From Sycon ciliatum (taxonomy: Eukaryota; Porifera; Calcarea; Leucosolenida; Sycettidae), in assembly GCF_964019385.1 (NCBI RefSeq), contig NC_088655.1, positions 12,092,422 through 12,156,421 of the forward strand: 64,000 bases of DNA, in the 5' to 3' direction. A model generated the notes under the pieces. The model was not told the origin of the DNA and did no database searches. It worked only from the letters and a program-made list of their open reading frames with translations. Each line of letters begins with the position of its first letter. Position 1 is the stretch's first letter. Shown here in pieces: positions 51,874 to 62,099 of this stretch. Both the position numbers and the translations under genes were made by a program.

Positions 51874-53054
51874 TTCGTAATACGTATTCGCATGCAACGT
51901 CGCAAATCCACACAATTCAGTAGACACTTTTTCTATCAAACGTTTTCTTTCCCTTCTCTTCAGGATAGTACAGGGAATGTTGGAAATTAGAAAAACACAT
52001 AACTATATAGAGAATGAAAGAAAGAAAAAGTCAACACTTCAACATAGGTGTTAAAAATGATTAAAGTGTTAAAAACTCAAAAACAAACAGCTGCAAGTTG
52101 TAGACAAACACGTTGAATACATCAGGGAACACTTGTCACACTTTCACGAGGTGTGACACCAAACAACTGCAACGATAACACATTCTCCTTCTGTACACAT
52201 AGTTCTGGATCTAGTTTACGAATATACAGAGCTTCTAACACAGCAAGATGTAACTTAGACCTTCCACGAGTCAAAATCGAAAAGATATCATCACTATACA
52301 ACTTACGACAACTAGCACTGCCCGACAAATGACGCTTGATGGACGATGTCCGATCACTTAGCTCTGTCACCTTCGACGCCTGCCGTTGTTCTCTTCCGTT
52401 AGGCTTGTTTGGTTGGTTGCTCCGGTCCACACCTCCAACGTCCGTTGATTTCATGTCCGTTTTTGTTGATTTCATGGCCGTTTTCGTGTCACTTCTTGGT
52501 CTTCCTCGTTTCCTCTTGTTGATCGTTGTTGTCACTTCCATTATCGACGTATTCAGATCCCCAGTACTCCGTCTCTTCACCTTGCTTCTGGTAACTCTTC
52601 CGGTGTCTATGAGCTCCAGTGTCACATTGGGTGGTTTTCGAGACGGTCTCCCTCGCTTCCTCACGCTTGTCTGAGATGGGCCAAGCTCCCCGCCCGTCGA
52701 GGCGGAGGCGCGCATGCGTACATCTACACTGGACGCAGACAAAGGCGTTCCAGTATCGGACTGCACAGCACATTTTGGAGGACGGCCACGACGAGGACGA
52801 GTACCACGAGCGTCAACAGGGACAAGACCTAACGGCACATGTTGACGGATGCGTGCGCCCAGGTGTTGAAGGGTTCTACCTACGTACCGATCTTCACATT
52901 CTCGGCACTGAAAAAAATAGATAAGGTTGCTTCTACTAAGGGTAGGTAGAACGTCCTTCTTCACACTGAACGCACGCGTCGTTCCAAATACTAAATACAA
53001 TTTCACGCACGGGTAAGACGAACAGACAATGTTGCGCACCTCCTTCTCGACGCG
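51873..53054 (-). mobile_element. PLE inverted partial copy (left arm)
   Basis: 1182 bp that is the reverse complement of 54317-55499, joined head-to-head to the main PLE copy at 53054/53055. It covers the end of the RT linker, the whole nuclease frame and the 3' UTR. Penelope elements are often found with such inverted or direct partial copies of their own 3' end ('pseudo-LTRs'). Confidence 0.85.
52122..53054 (-). CDS. PLE GIY-YIG nuclease with AT-hook insert (left arm, intact frame)
   Basis: About 305 residues numbered from a GTG at 53039. GIY-YIG core: LIY (39-41), C45 and C48 between the two motifs, YVG (52-54), then RTLQHLGARIRQH with Arg63 and His67. The second half starts at SSIKRH (232-237) and includes LEALYIRKLDPEL with Glu269, and QKENVLSLQLF. 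Between the halves lies an insert of about 160 residues containing three AT-hooks with the RGRP core: RRGRPPK (83-89), KRGRPSR (128-134) and KRGRPRS (177-183). GIY-YIG nucleases of PLEs nick target DNA for priming; AT-hooks bind the minor groove of AT-rich DNA, so the insert may steer target choice. This arm keeps a T7 tract (52911-52917 as A7) and an open frame. Confidence 0.8.
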   Translation of the reverse strand, partial: RVEKEVRNIVCSSYPCVKLYLVFGTTRAFSVKKDVLPTLSRSNLIYFFQCRECEDRYVGRTLQHLGARIRQHVPLGLVPVDARGTRPRRGRPPKCAVQSDTGTPLSASSVDVRMRASASTGGELGPSQTSVRKRGRPSRKPPNVTLELIDTGRVTRSKVKRRSTGDLNTSIMEVTTTINKRKRGRPRSDTKTAMKSTKTDMKSTDVGGVDRSNQPNKPNGREQRQASKVTELSDRTSSIKRHLSGSASCRKLYSDDIFSILTRGRSKLHLAVLEALYIRKLDPELCVQKENVLSLQLFGVTPRESVTSVP

Positions 53055-54478
53055 TTCTCAAGGAACTTAGGAAGAACCCTGAAATCGTGATATCTCGCCC
53101 TGACAAGGGCCGGGCAACGGTGATTATGTCGGCAGTGGAGTATAGAGCGAAGATGATGGTCATACTCAATGACACCACTAAGTTCTGTAGACTCGGCCCG
53201 TGCGATGGTTATGATCACACTGCAAACATAGATACGAAATTAAGTAAATACCTACTGTTTCTATCTAGATCTCATCAGATTACTCAATATGAACATGACC
53301 GGCTAGCACCAACGGGATCCACTCGGCCACGGATGTATGGCCTGCCGAAAATTCACAAAAAGAATATACCATTACGACCGATACTAAGCATGTCCGGTTC
53401 TCCGCAATTTAAGATATCCAAGTGGTTGTGCGCAATGCTGCAGACTGTGCTCGCCCTTTACAATAACCATTGCGTCAAGGACACATTCGAGTTCGTAGAT
53501 AAGATCAGGAAATCGAAGTTTGAGTCGTGTGGTTACATGTGCTCGTACGATGTCGTCAGTTTGTTCACCAATGTTCCATTGCGTGAAACCATTGATATTT
53601 GTGCAGCAGCGTTGTACCATAACAAGTCCGTGACTCCACCAGATTTGAATGAGAGCGAATTTGTCAAAATGATGTTAATGGTCACTTCTGGTGTTGAGTT
53701 TTCCTTTGACAATGTCATGTATAAACAGTTGGATGGAGTTGCGATGGGATCTCCACTTGGTCCGGTATTAGCAAACATATTCGTTGGATTTTGCGAGTCA
53801 TCCATTCCCCCATCGCTATGGCCCTCGGTATACTACCGTTTTGTAGATGATGTTTTTTGTCACGACGAGGACCAAGAAACTTGCGAGAACTTTTTAACAA
53901 CCCTAAACGGACTACATCCTGCATTAAAATTCACTGCGGAAGGTGAACGGGACGGTGTGATATCCTTCTTAGATGTCAATATTACCCGCAACAACGACAC
54001 CAAGAGTTTAGACATGACGGTTTACAGAAAACCCACCTTTACTGGCTTGTATATTCCATGGGGAAGCTACACACCAACTAAATCCAAAGTTCACCTTGTC
54101 AAAGCACTAGTCTATCGTGCCCATCGAATCTGCTCTCCTCACCTTCTTCAAGAAGAACTGAGGCGGCTCACATCAATTTTGACAAACAATGGATACCCCT
54201 CGTCACTACTAACAAAACTTATTAATAACAAACCAATCACGCAGGATCTGAAACCATTTGGACCGGACAGGTGCCCCGTGGTACTACGCTTACCCTGGGT
54301 GGGTGCTGGTTCTGCGCGCGTCGAGAAGGAGGTGCGCAACATTGTCTGTTCGTCTTACCCGTGCGTGAAATTGTATTTAGTATTTGGAACGACGCGTGCG
54401 TTCAGTGTGAAGAAGGACGTTCTACCTACCCTTAGTAGAAGCAACCTTATCTATTTTTTTTCAGTGCCGAGAATGTGA
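53055..54478 (+). CDS. Penelope-like reverse transcriptase
   Basis: Open from the junction at 53055 (…VLKELRKNPEIVISRPDKGR); the called 463 residues start at 53087. PLE RT features: RPDKGRATVIM (res 4-14), RMYGLPKIHK (82-91), SYDVVSLFTNVP (153-164), GVAMGSPLGPVLANIF (217-232), catalytic FVDD (252-255), FLDVNIT (295-300) and YRKPTFTGLYIP (313-324). PLE RTs are related to telomerase and copy RNA at nicked DNA or telomeres. The N-terminus is missing, so this copy is 5'-truncated. At 54454-54461 a T8 run replaces T7 and shifts the frame, ending at SVPRM; without it the protein would continue into the nuclease as one polyprotein. Confidence 0.9.
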
Positions 54479-55499
54479 AGATCGGTACGTAGGTAGAACC
54501 CTTCAACACCTGGGCGCACGCATCCGTCAACATGTGCCGTTAGGTCTTGTCCCTGTTGACGCTCGTGGTACTCGTCCTCGTCGTGGCCGTCCTCCAAAAT
54601 GTGCTGTGCAGTCCGATACTGGAACGCCTTTGTCTGCGTCCAGTGTAGATGTACGCATGCGCGCCTCCGCCTCGACGGGCGGGGAGCTTGGCCCATCTCA
54701 GACAAGCGTGAGGAAGCGAGGGAGACCGTCTCGAAAACCACCCAATGTGACACTGGAGCTCATAGACACCGGAAGAGTTACCAGAAGCAAGGTGAAGAGA
54801 CGGAGTACTGGGGATCTGAATACGTCGATAATGGAAGTGACAACAACGATCAACAAGAGGAAACGAGGAAGACCAAGAAGTGACACGAAAACGGCCATGA
54901 AATCAACAAAAACGGACATGAAATCAACGGACGTTGGAGGTGTGGACCGGAGCAACCAACCAAACAAGCCTAACGGAAGAGAACAACGGCAGGCGTCGAA
55001 GGTGACAGAGCTAAGTGATCGGACATCGTCCATCAAGCGTCATTTGTCGGGCAGTGCTAGTTGTCGTAAGTTGTATAGTGATGATATCTTTTCGATTTTG
55101 ACTCGTGGAAGGTCTAAGTTACATCTTGCTGTGTTAGAAGCTCTGTATATTCGTAAACTAGATCCAGAACTATGTGTACAGAAGGAGAATGTGTTATCGT
55201 TGCAGTTGTTTGGTGTCACACCTCGTGAAAGTGTGACAAGTGTTCCCTGATGTATTCAACGTGTTTGTCTACAACTTGCAGCTGTTTGTTTTTGAGTTTT
55301 TAACACTTTAATCATTTTTAACACCTATGTTGAAGTGTTGACTTTTTCTTTCTTTCATTCTCTATATAGTTATGTGTTTTTCTAATTTCCAACATTCCCT
55401 GTACTATCCTGAAGAGAAGGGAAAGAAAACGTTTGATAGAAAAAGTGTCTACTGAATTGTGTGGATTTGCGACGTTGCATGCGAATACGTATTACGAAA
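54317..55499 (+). repeat. PLE right arm, inverted partner of 51873-53054
   Basis: 1183 bp against 1182 in the left arm; the difference of one equals the extra T at 54454-54461. The 1.26 kb between the arms is the unique RT part. Confidence 0.85.
54462..55250 (+). CDS. PLE GIY-YIG nuclease with AT-hook insert (right arm, out of frame with RT)
   Basis: Continues the polyprotein in the next frame after the T8 run: CRECEDRYVGRTLQHLGARI, three AT-hooks, then SSIKRHLSGSASCRKLYSDD to the stop at 55248-55250. Where I compared the translations they match the left arm. The one visible break is the extra T, which separates the LIYF half of the GIY motif from YVG. The 3' UTR runs to 55499 where the inverted identity ends. 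Confidence 0.85.
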   Translation, partial: QCRECEDRYVGRTLQHLGARIRQHVPLGLVPVDARGTRPRRGRPPKCAVQSDTGTPLSASSVDVRMRASASTGGELGPSQTSVRKRGRPSRKPPNVTLELIDTGRVTRSKVKRRSTGDLNTSIMEVTTTINKRKRGRPRSDTKTAMKSTKTDMKSTDVGGVDRSNQPNKPNGREQRQASKVTELSDRTSSIKRHLSGSASCRKLYSDDIFSILTRGRSKLHLAVLEALYIRKLDPELCVQKENVLSLQLFGVTPRESVTSVP

Positions 55500-55539
55500 C
55501 TGTTTTTCCCACCGCCTCCAAACTACTGTTTGAATTATT

Positions 55540-55720
55540 ATTATTATTATTATTATTATTAAAATATTATTATTATTTTATTTATTTTACTAGGGTGTTT
55601 CCCACAGACCTATGGTCTTCTTACGGGAGCCCCTAGAAAGGTTAAGCATGAACGAACAAATGGGCGATAATCTGTACAAGAGCGAACAGTGGAAGGCAGC
55701 ATATTCCACCGATCAGAACC
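55540..55720 (-). pseudogene. LINE 3' end fragment
   Basis: On the minus strand it encodes SDRWNMLPSTVRSCTDYRPF ... CLTFLGAPVRRP and a 3' UTR with CCATAGGTCTGTGGGAAACA followed by a TAA-rich tail. Related to, but distinct from, the LINE at 58517-61396. 55721-56399 shows no recognised gene (a poly-C run lies at 56180-56189). Confidence 0.7.
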
Positions 55721-56399
55721 TATACATCTACTATAAACTATTGTAGATAGTAGCGTGACTCCTGGACGGTAAAAGCCGGGGAGTACTCCTTGATAACTAA
55801 CTACTTGAACAGACGCTGAGGACCCTGGTCCCTGGCCTTGGTCATTCGTAACGCTGTCACCTCCATTCCAAGCCAGCTAGTCGCCAGCCCGCGCTGGGCA
55901 CACCAACACGAGATAGTGCCTAGTGCCTAGTGGTAGGCTAGTAACTATTATCGGTGATGATTGTTTTCCGCCGACTTGACTTTATATTACACTTCTCTCC
56001 GGGGAGTGGTGCGTTCTTGCCGGTTTGCCGAGTCGAAGGTTCGGTGGACTTCTGGTGGTTCTGGTACTATGACCACCTTGTCGTGTGTCTCCTCCCTGGT
56101 TCAAGTGGTTGCCAGTTGTTGGTGCAGGGATTGGGAGTCGACCACCCGACTCCCAAGTACACCACTGTTTGCATGCTGCCCCCCCCCCGCGGGCCGGAGT
56201 GGACACAACCGTTTTGGGACTAGGAGGTAGTGGAGTACACGCTACTACTCCCTTTTGGGACAGGTGGACTAGTATCTGGTACCCATATCGACTCGGAAAG
56301 GCACCCCGGCACTTTCTCCTGCCTATCACCCGGTGACCATGGTGACGATTCTGTGCCCGGGCCCCTGCCCTCGCCCGGCCCCGGACTGACAGCATGGTA

Positions 56400-56880
56400 T
56401 TTAGAAAAGCGATCCTGTCAGCTTTTCTATTATTGTGTTCACATGGCGCTACCTAACGACACCGCTATTCAGACACTTTGGCTACGTAGCTACGTAGATT
56501 TCTACGTAAGATGCTCGGTACCTGGTCCTGGACCGGGGAGCTACTCCATGGCTCCTACCATCGCGCGGCCGGCTGGCCGCATGCGTGTGCATTGCAGACT
56601 TTTTGTTGTTGCCTTTTCGGATGTGCATGCACGAGGAACTTCCTTCTTTGGAACTGCTTCTTGCATGAGCTGTTTCGGATATTTCGTCTCCTGGCCTGGC
56701 TTATTTCGTTTCGGCGCTGCTGAGACCTCCTTTCGCGGAATATTACTCAATGACAGGTGAGTTGACCAGTTCCCTTTGATTCATTTGCTTGTGTTGACTC
56801 TTTCATTTACGAAAAGTGTGCTGATTTTGGGCGGAATGCAATAAATAATGGAAAAGCTGACAGGATCTCCTTTCTAAATT
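56400..56880. mobile_element. Inverted-repeat element with 35-40 bp ends
   Basis: TTTAGAAAAGCGATCCTGTC at the left and its inverted counterpart (GACAGGATCTCCTTTCTAAA) at the right; both are followed inside by AGCTTTTC. About 480 bp, no coding frame recognised. Confidence 0.65.
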
Positions 56881-57013
56881 TAGCTTTTCCGCTGCCGAGG
56901 CCTCCTTTTACGGAATACTCAATGACACAGGTGATCTCTGAGTTGACCAGTTTCCTTCGATTCATTTGCTTATGCTCACCCTTTCATTTACGGAAACGTG
57001 TGCTGATTTTGTT
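56717..57013. repeat. Direct repeat, two copies about 170 bp apart
   Basis: 56717-56842 and 56890-57013 share GAGTTGACCAGTT, GATTCATTTGCTT, CTTTCATTTACG and GTGTGCTGATTTTG in order. The right end of the 56400-56880 element lies between them. Confidence 0.75.
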
Positions 57014-57410
57014 CGGATTTAGATCCATTTTTATCTCTTTGCCCTTGCCTACAGTGTGCGAAGAACGCGAGTTCACCTTCTTGACGGTAAGGCTTATGTT
57101 AGATGTGTTGTCGAAATACTCATATCAGGGAAAATCTCCATTGTGGAGAGGTTCAGTAACTTGTTTGCTTCATACGAAACAAGCCAATGGGTGCAGTCTC
57201 GTCTCGTGAAAATCTCGTACTTGTATGATTGGATTTGTTTACTCGAGTCTGGGCTGTTTGATTTGTGAGTACCGCCGAGATTGCGCTGCCCCAAATAAAG
57301 TTTCGTGCCGCCAAAGCAAGAATTACGATCTTCAATCTGTTTGTAGTACCTGTAGTACCTGCAAGAATGTGCGGTACATGTATCGTACTTTCTCTGTTGC
57401 TGTTTCAGTA

Positions 57411-57688
57411 GAGAGGTTCTGCAAAACGAAAATTCGAACGAAGTTTCGCGACAGTCCTTGCGAAAGTGTGTACGAATTTTTGCACGAACTTTGCGTTCTG
57501 CACATTTTCGTGGTTTGCGCGGGCCAAGTGCACGTACGCCATGACCCGATCTCACGAAATTTCCTACAACAGTTCATTTCGCGTTCCCTGCAAGTTTCTC
57601 GTCCAAAGTTGCGAAAGTTCGTGCGAGGTTTCGCAATTCATGATGTAGAGCGAAAGTTTGTACGCATTTTCGTTTTGAGGAACCTCTC
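57411..57688. mobile_element. MITE, TA target site, ends GAGAGGTTC
   Basis: The left GAGAGGTTCTGCAAAACGAA and right TTCGTTTTGAGGAACCTCTC are inverted and flanked by TA (57409-57410, 57689-57690). GCGAAAGTTCGTGCGA-type motifs repeat inside. 57014-57408 and 57691-58395 have no recognised gene. Confidence 0.75.
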
Positions 57689-58399
57689 TAGTGACTCTTT
57701 TGGTTCATGCGAGACGAGTCAATGAGTCGGTGTGGCTTAGAATCTTTCGCTGTAGAAGAAATCTATTCGTATGTCTATTGGAGAAATAATTGTATTCACT
57801 GGTTATAAAATAGGTTAAGACAAACTCACAGAATAAATACCATCTGTCCCTTGGTGTTCGTCCTAAAGAGGTTCGACTGGATATCATTCATACTCACCAA
57901 AAGATGTGTAAGATTTTATTATCACGGAGTGCCTTGTTTATCTCTCAGTATCAGTACCTCCAACCCTTTTATCCTCAGGATCAGTGTAGTTGTTGGAACG
58001 AGGTGTCGGACTCAGCAATGTATTTGTTTACATTTTAATACATGTTTATTGTTCCTCCTTTGCTGTGTTGTTTTAGAAAATCGTGGACTAACAGTTTGAA
58101 GTCATTGAACTACTTCCAAACCTTGTAACGACATCAACAGGATTACGATTTCAGTGCAATATGATGCTGGATGACCTTATCACGATAACCCATGATTATA
58201 AACCATTATAAACAAAGAATCAACAAAAACATCTGCGACACGCACCTTGCGCATGGCTACATTTCTCAAATAAATCTGATAGAGGGTGGGGAAATCTGAA
58301 ATATCTGAGAGGCAAGACAAATTTATGAGTCATGAAATTCTGCAACAGCAACATGCACAGAATGACCTGTGTATAAAAAAAGTATAACCACCACTACTC

Positions 58400-58462
58400 A
58401 CATGTTATTATTGTTATTTATTTTACTAGGGTGTTTCCCACAGCTGCACAGACCTATGGTCT
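58400..58462 (-). pseudogene. LINE 3' UTR piece, split by the next LINE
   Basis: Minus-strand tail CCATAGGTCTGTGCAGCTGTGGGAAACACCC-type sequence like that at 55590-55620. Its continuation (GGGAGCCCCTAGAAAGGTTA) lies at 61417-61437, on the far side of the 58463-61416 LINE, showing that the latter inserted into it. Confidence 0.7.
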
Positions 58463-58516
58463 TCTTCTTATTATTATTATTATTATCAAATTTTTGATAG
58501 GGCAATCCCCACAGGC

Positions 58517-61396
58517 CTAAGGCCTTCTTACAGGGTACCCTAGAAATGAAAGTACTGAATGACGGAATAGGTGCAGTGAAGAGCATAAGCGGACTGCAGC
58601 GGGGAGTGCATTCCAACGGTCGGAACCGATGAAAGAAACTGAAAAGAGACCGAAACGAGTTTTAGCTTTTGGTAGAGTGACAGACGAAGATACCTGAGAG
58701 CGAGTGCAGGAATTGGTACGAGTAGAAGTAGAACGAAGGCAAAAGCAATCAGTAAGGAGAGTAGTAGTTAACTGATTCAGGACACGAAACACTAAGATAT
58801 AGAGTTTGAACTGATAGCGCACAGACAAAGGGAGAATGTGATGGCGTGCATTAACAAGGGATACGTCAGAAAAGCGAGGCATACTGAACACAATGCGTAG
58901 AGCTCTATTACTAAGACGGACTAGACGGTCATGAAGAGTTACTGACAAGCAATGAGCAAATGAGTTACTCCCATACTCGAGTACTGTCTGAATGGAACAA
59001 ATGTAAAATGCACGCTTCGCAGTTACCGTCATGTGATCTCGGACCTTTCTGAACATGGCTAACTTACTTCCAACTTTCCGCTCTAGTTGGCTAACCTGCT
59101 CTCCGAAGGAGAGATGTTCGTCGAGTACAACGCCAAGGTATCGAATGTGTGCACTAGGGTTGATTGTGACCTCACCCAGCTGTAGAGCGACGCTGGGGTC
59201 AAGGGGCTTGCACTTTGACCTGAACACGACAAACTGCGTCTTGGAAGGATTCAGCAGTAAGCCTCTGGCCGCCAAGAACTCTTTCACTTTGACAATGTCT
59301 TCCGTCAGCTCCTTGCACAACTGTTCAACGTTCTTGCCAGCTTTGTAAAGGGAGACATCGTCCGCGTACTGTCGAGCCTTGCAGTGCCGGGGTACAGAGG
59401 GGAGCTTTCTGACTGATAGATTGAAGAGAGAGGGCCCCAAGACGGAGCCTTGCGGAACCCCCCTGTTGCTGCTATATTCTAGGCCGTGTTGTGTCTTGGT
59501 GACTACACGTTGCTTCCTGTGGGTAAGGTAGCTACAGAACCACTGCAAGGCAGTACCACCGACACCGATCTCCAGAAGTTCACTCAGTAGAACTGCATGA
59601 CTAACTGTGTCGAATGCCTTAGACATGTCTAGAAAGGCAGCTACGACATAATCACCTTTGTCCAAGGAGAGCATCCAGTCGTTGATCACGGGAGTGAGCA
59701 AGTCCTCGCAGGAGTGGCCTCTGCGGTAGGCAAATTGCTCAGCAGGTAGGGGTACCAGTGGTGGTGGTGCATTATAGATATAGTACATTAGTTGGTCGTG
59801 TACAATATGTTCCAGTAGCTTAGACATGTGGGACAGGAGTGATATTGGTCTATAGTTGGATGGGACTGACTTATCTCCACGCTTGTAGATAGGCCGCACA
59901 TTTGCTAGTTTGTAAGTCGATGGAAAATCGCCAGATGTAAGAGACATGGTAAATAGTTTGGCCAAAGATGGGGCGATCTCATCGTTGATGAGCTTGTAAG
60001 CCTGGGCGGGGATGTTATCAGGTCCTGTGGCTTTACGACTGTTCATTCTCTGGATATGGAGTTGGACTTGTGGAACAGTGACTGGTGTGAACTGTGTCAG
60101 TGAGTATTCCGATAAAGGGCCATTGGGAGTGCGTAGTGTACTGCCAGAAAGTGATGTATCGTTGACAACGTCTGTAAATGTCTTTGTGATGTCGGCTACT
60201 TCGGCAGCAGGTTCCTGGTTGATTTTAATTCTACCCAGTAGATTGTTCATGACACTCCATTGCTCTCTTGGGTGGTTTCGATGATTGATTAGTTGTTGCT
60301 GGAAGTATGTAGACCGTTTCTTCCTAGTCAAAAGTTTGCATTGTCTTCGTAGAGTTCGGAATTGTTGCAGCAGGTCTGGGCGATCTGGACGTTTTATCAT
60401 TGCACGGTGTGCTCGTTTACGCTTGAATAAAGTCTGCCGGAGCTCATCGTCTATCCAAGGCGATGGAGTATAGCTCTTCTTGGCGTTAACGGTCTTTAGT
60501 GGGCAGTACTCATTCAAGGCATCACTGACTGCATCCTGCCAGTGTTCAGTATAACTATCTAGAGACATCTGTGATGAACTGCGTGTGATCTGCTGGTGGA
60601 GAGTATACATATGCTTAGCAGCTGTCTCTTGGAATTGCTTGATCTTCAACGCGCGCAGCGGTGGCTTTCGTACTTGTACCTGTCTGTTTGTCTTGAGCGT
60701 GCTGGTGGTAGCATGGATAGTGTAGGTCACACGAACAAGTTGGTGATCGGAAATATCACATGGAATAACATTGCAGTCTTTGTAAATCAGTTCATCCCTG
60801 CCTGGTCTTGCAGTGGACGTGGTGGAGGAGGAGCTTGAGATCAGTGCTAGGTCTATGGTTGTTGCACTGGGGAATCTAGTTGGTGACGTGACAACGTTTC
60901 GGAGATCAAAATCAGAGCAGAATGTTCGTAGGTGAGGGTAGTGTGCGTGACTAGGGTCTTGGACATTGACATTGAAATCGCCTAGAATTATGCACGCGGA
61001 GGAGGCCGGTGTACAGTCCAGTATGTCATCAGTTAGGCTAGATAGGCTTTGCCAAAATGCCACAGGTACTGTTGGAGCTCTATATGCACAGAGGATAGTG
61101 AGAGGCTGGGGGTGAATGTTCACGTGTACTGCGAGGGCTTCAATGGGAGAGGAGTGATGTAGTGCTCGATTATCAAAGCCTTCTCTTACGTATATACTGA
61201 CACCACCTCCTCTCTTTGAGTTCCGATCAAGTCTATGCATGGTGTATCCAGGTACTGTAATACATATGTCAGGTACACTGTCGGATAGCCAAGTTTCCGT
61301 TAACGTTAATATGTCTAAATCGTGAGCATGCATGAGTGCTTCAATTTCATGTAATTTATTATACAGGCTACATACATTGAGGTGAGCGATACTTAG
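58517..61396 (-). CDS. LINE ORF2: endonuclease plus reverse transcriptase, long open frame
   Basis: The longest protein in the window: 938 residues from the first Met (61333), with the frame open and clearly coding up to about 61396 (LSIAHLNVCSLYNKLHEIEA). Endonuclease: DILTLTETWLSD, CAYRAPT, CIILGDFNVNV, SDHQLVRV. RT: KATGPDNIPAQAYKLI, VPSNYRPISLLSHMSKLLEH, AFLDMSKAFDTVSHAVLL, GVPQGSVLGPSLFN, catalytic YADD (in ARQYADDVSLY), RYLGVVLDEHLSFGEQ. C-terminus: DRWNALPAAVRL...FLGYPVRRP. It is truncated at the very start of the endonuclease, so the start codon and any ORF1 are missing. The 3' UTR (CCTGTGGGGATTGCCCTATC) and (AAT)n tail run to 58463. No internal stop, so a recent insertion. CR1/L2-like by eye. 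Confidence 0.9.
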   Translation of the reverse strand, partial: LSIAHLNVCSLYNKLHEIEALMHAHDLDILTLTETWLSDSVPDICITVPGYTMHRLDRNSKRGGGVSIYVREGFDNRALHHSSPIEALAVHVNIHPQPLTILCAYRAPTVPVAFWQSLSSLTDDILDCTPASSACIILGDFNVNVQDPSHAHYPHLRTFCSDFDLRNVVTSPTRFPSATTIDLALISSSSSTTSTARPGRDELIYKDCNVIPCDISDHQLVRVTYTIHATTSTLKTNRQVQVRKPPLRALKIKQFQETAAKHMYTLHQQITRSSSQMSLDSYTEHWQDAVSDALNEYCPLKTVNAKKSYTPSPWIDDELRQTLFKRKRAHRAMIKRPDRPDLLQQFRTLRRQCKLLTRKKRSTYFQQQLINHRNHPREQWSVMNNLLGRIKINQEPAAEVADITKTFTDVVNDTSLSGSTLRTPNGPLSEYSLTQFTPVTVPQVQLHIQRMNSRKATGPDNIPAQAYKLINDEIAPSLAKLFTMSLTSGDFPSTYKLANVRPIYKRGDKSVPSNYRPISLLSHMSKLLEHIVHDQLMYYIYNAPPPLVPLPAEQFAYRRGHSCEDLLTPVINDWMLSLDKGDYVVAAFLDMSKAFDTVSHAVLLSELLEIGVGGTALQWFCSYLTHRKQRVVTKTQHGLEYSSNRGVPQGSVLGPSLFNLSVRKLPSVPRHCKARQYADDVSLYKAGKNVEQLCKELTEDIVKVKEFLAARGLLLNPSKTQFVVFRSKCKPLDPSVALQLGEVTINPSAHIRYLGVVLDEHLSFGEQVSQLERKVGSKLAMFRKVRDHMTVTAKRAFYICSIQTVLEYGSNSFAHCLSVTLHDRLVRLSNRALRIVFSMPRFSDVSLVNARHHILPLSVRYQFKLYILVFRVLNQLTTTLLTDCFCLRSTSTRTNSCTRSQVSSSVTLPKAKTRFGLFSVSFIGSDRWNALPAAVRLCSSLHLFRHSVLSFLGYPVRRP

Positions 61397-61519
61397 CTTT
61401 CGTACTGACGTTTGACGGGAGCCCCTAGAAAGGTTAATAATCTGTTCCCCCGCAGAAGAACATGCATTATGCTAGTGCCATTTTCTGCAAGAAAAGGCTT
61501 GCACATCAATGCGTATAAT

Positions 61520-61563
61520 CAAGAGTACATAACCCCGGGGGGGGGGGGGGTTATGTACTCTTG
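61520..61563. mobile_element. CAAGAG-family DNA element, copy 5 (44 bp), 7 bp target duplication
   Basis: CAAGAGTACATAACCCC, a poly-G run, then TTATGTACTCTTG; GTATAAT on both sides (61513-61519, 61564-61570). It is little more than the two inverted ends. Confidence 0.85.
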
Positions 61564-61586
61564 GTATAATACGGTATTGATATGAT

Positions 61587-61607
61587 CAAGAGTACATAAA
61601 CCTCTTG
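61587..61607. mobile_element. CAAGAG-family DNA element, copy 6 (21 bp), 7 bp target duplication
   Basis: The element starts CAAGAGTACATAAAC and ends CTCTTG; ATATGAT on both sides (61580-61586, 61608-61614). One end is reduced to six bases. Confidence 0.75.
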
Positions 61608-61682
61608 ATATGATGTGAAGGCCATCATTTCCATATTGATATACATTCCATTGATTGGTGACAGAAAAAACAAAAGAAATTA

Positions 61683-62083
61683 TAGCAATAAAAACTGCTT
61701 TATGGCAGTTTTCTAAAAAAAGTTATTGTGTTCTAGTCCATGGACCCCGTCTAAAAAGTAAGAAATTACCGAAATGTGATAGCTGAAAATTAAAATTTCA
61801 CACAAAACCTCACAATAATCACACACAGAATTAAAAGCTACATGTAGAAGACCTTTTCCCCTCGTGATCCTCTTTCCTATGCATGCATGTTGCCAATTGT
61901 TGGTGCAGTACAAGTTCAAGTTGAAAGCAGATTTTCAAGTGTTGTGATTATTGTGAGGTTTTGTGTGAAATTTTAATTTTCAGCTATCACATTTCGGTAA
62001 TTTCTTACTTTTTAGACGGGGTCCATGGACTAGAACACAATAACTTTTTTTAGAAAACTGCCATAAAGCAGTTTTTATTGCTA
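61683..62083. mobile_element. Fold-back element, about 155 bp arms, TA target site
   Basis: The left TAGCAATAAAAACTGCTTTA is inverted at the right end and flanked by TA (61681-61682, 62084-62085). The arms stay almost identical through GTCCATGGACCCCGTC and TTCGGTAATTTCTTAC to about 61835/61930. 401 bp, non-coding. Confidence 0.85.
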
Positions 62084-62099
62084 TAATGCATTATGGTAC

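Noticed and set aside
52336..52674. Hydrophobic plus-strand frame opposite the PLE nuclease (and its mirror at 54698-55036)
   Set aside because: Antisense shadow of the AT-hook region; appears identically in both arms only because the arms are copies.
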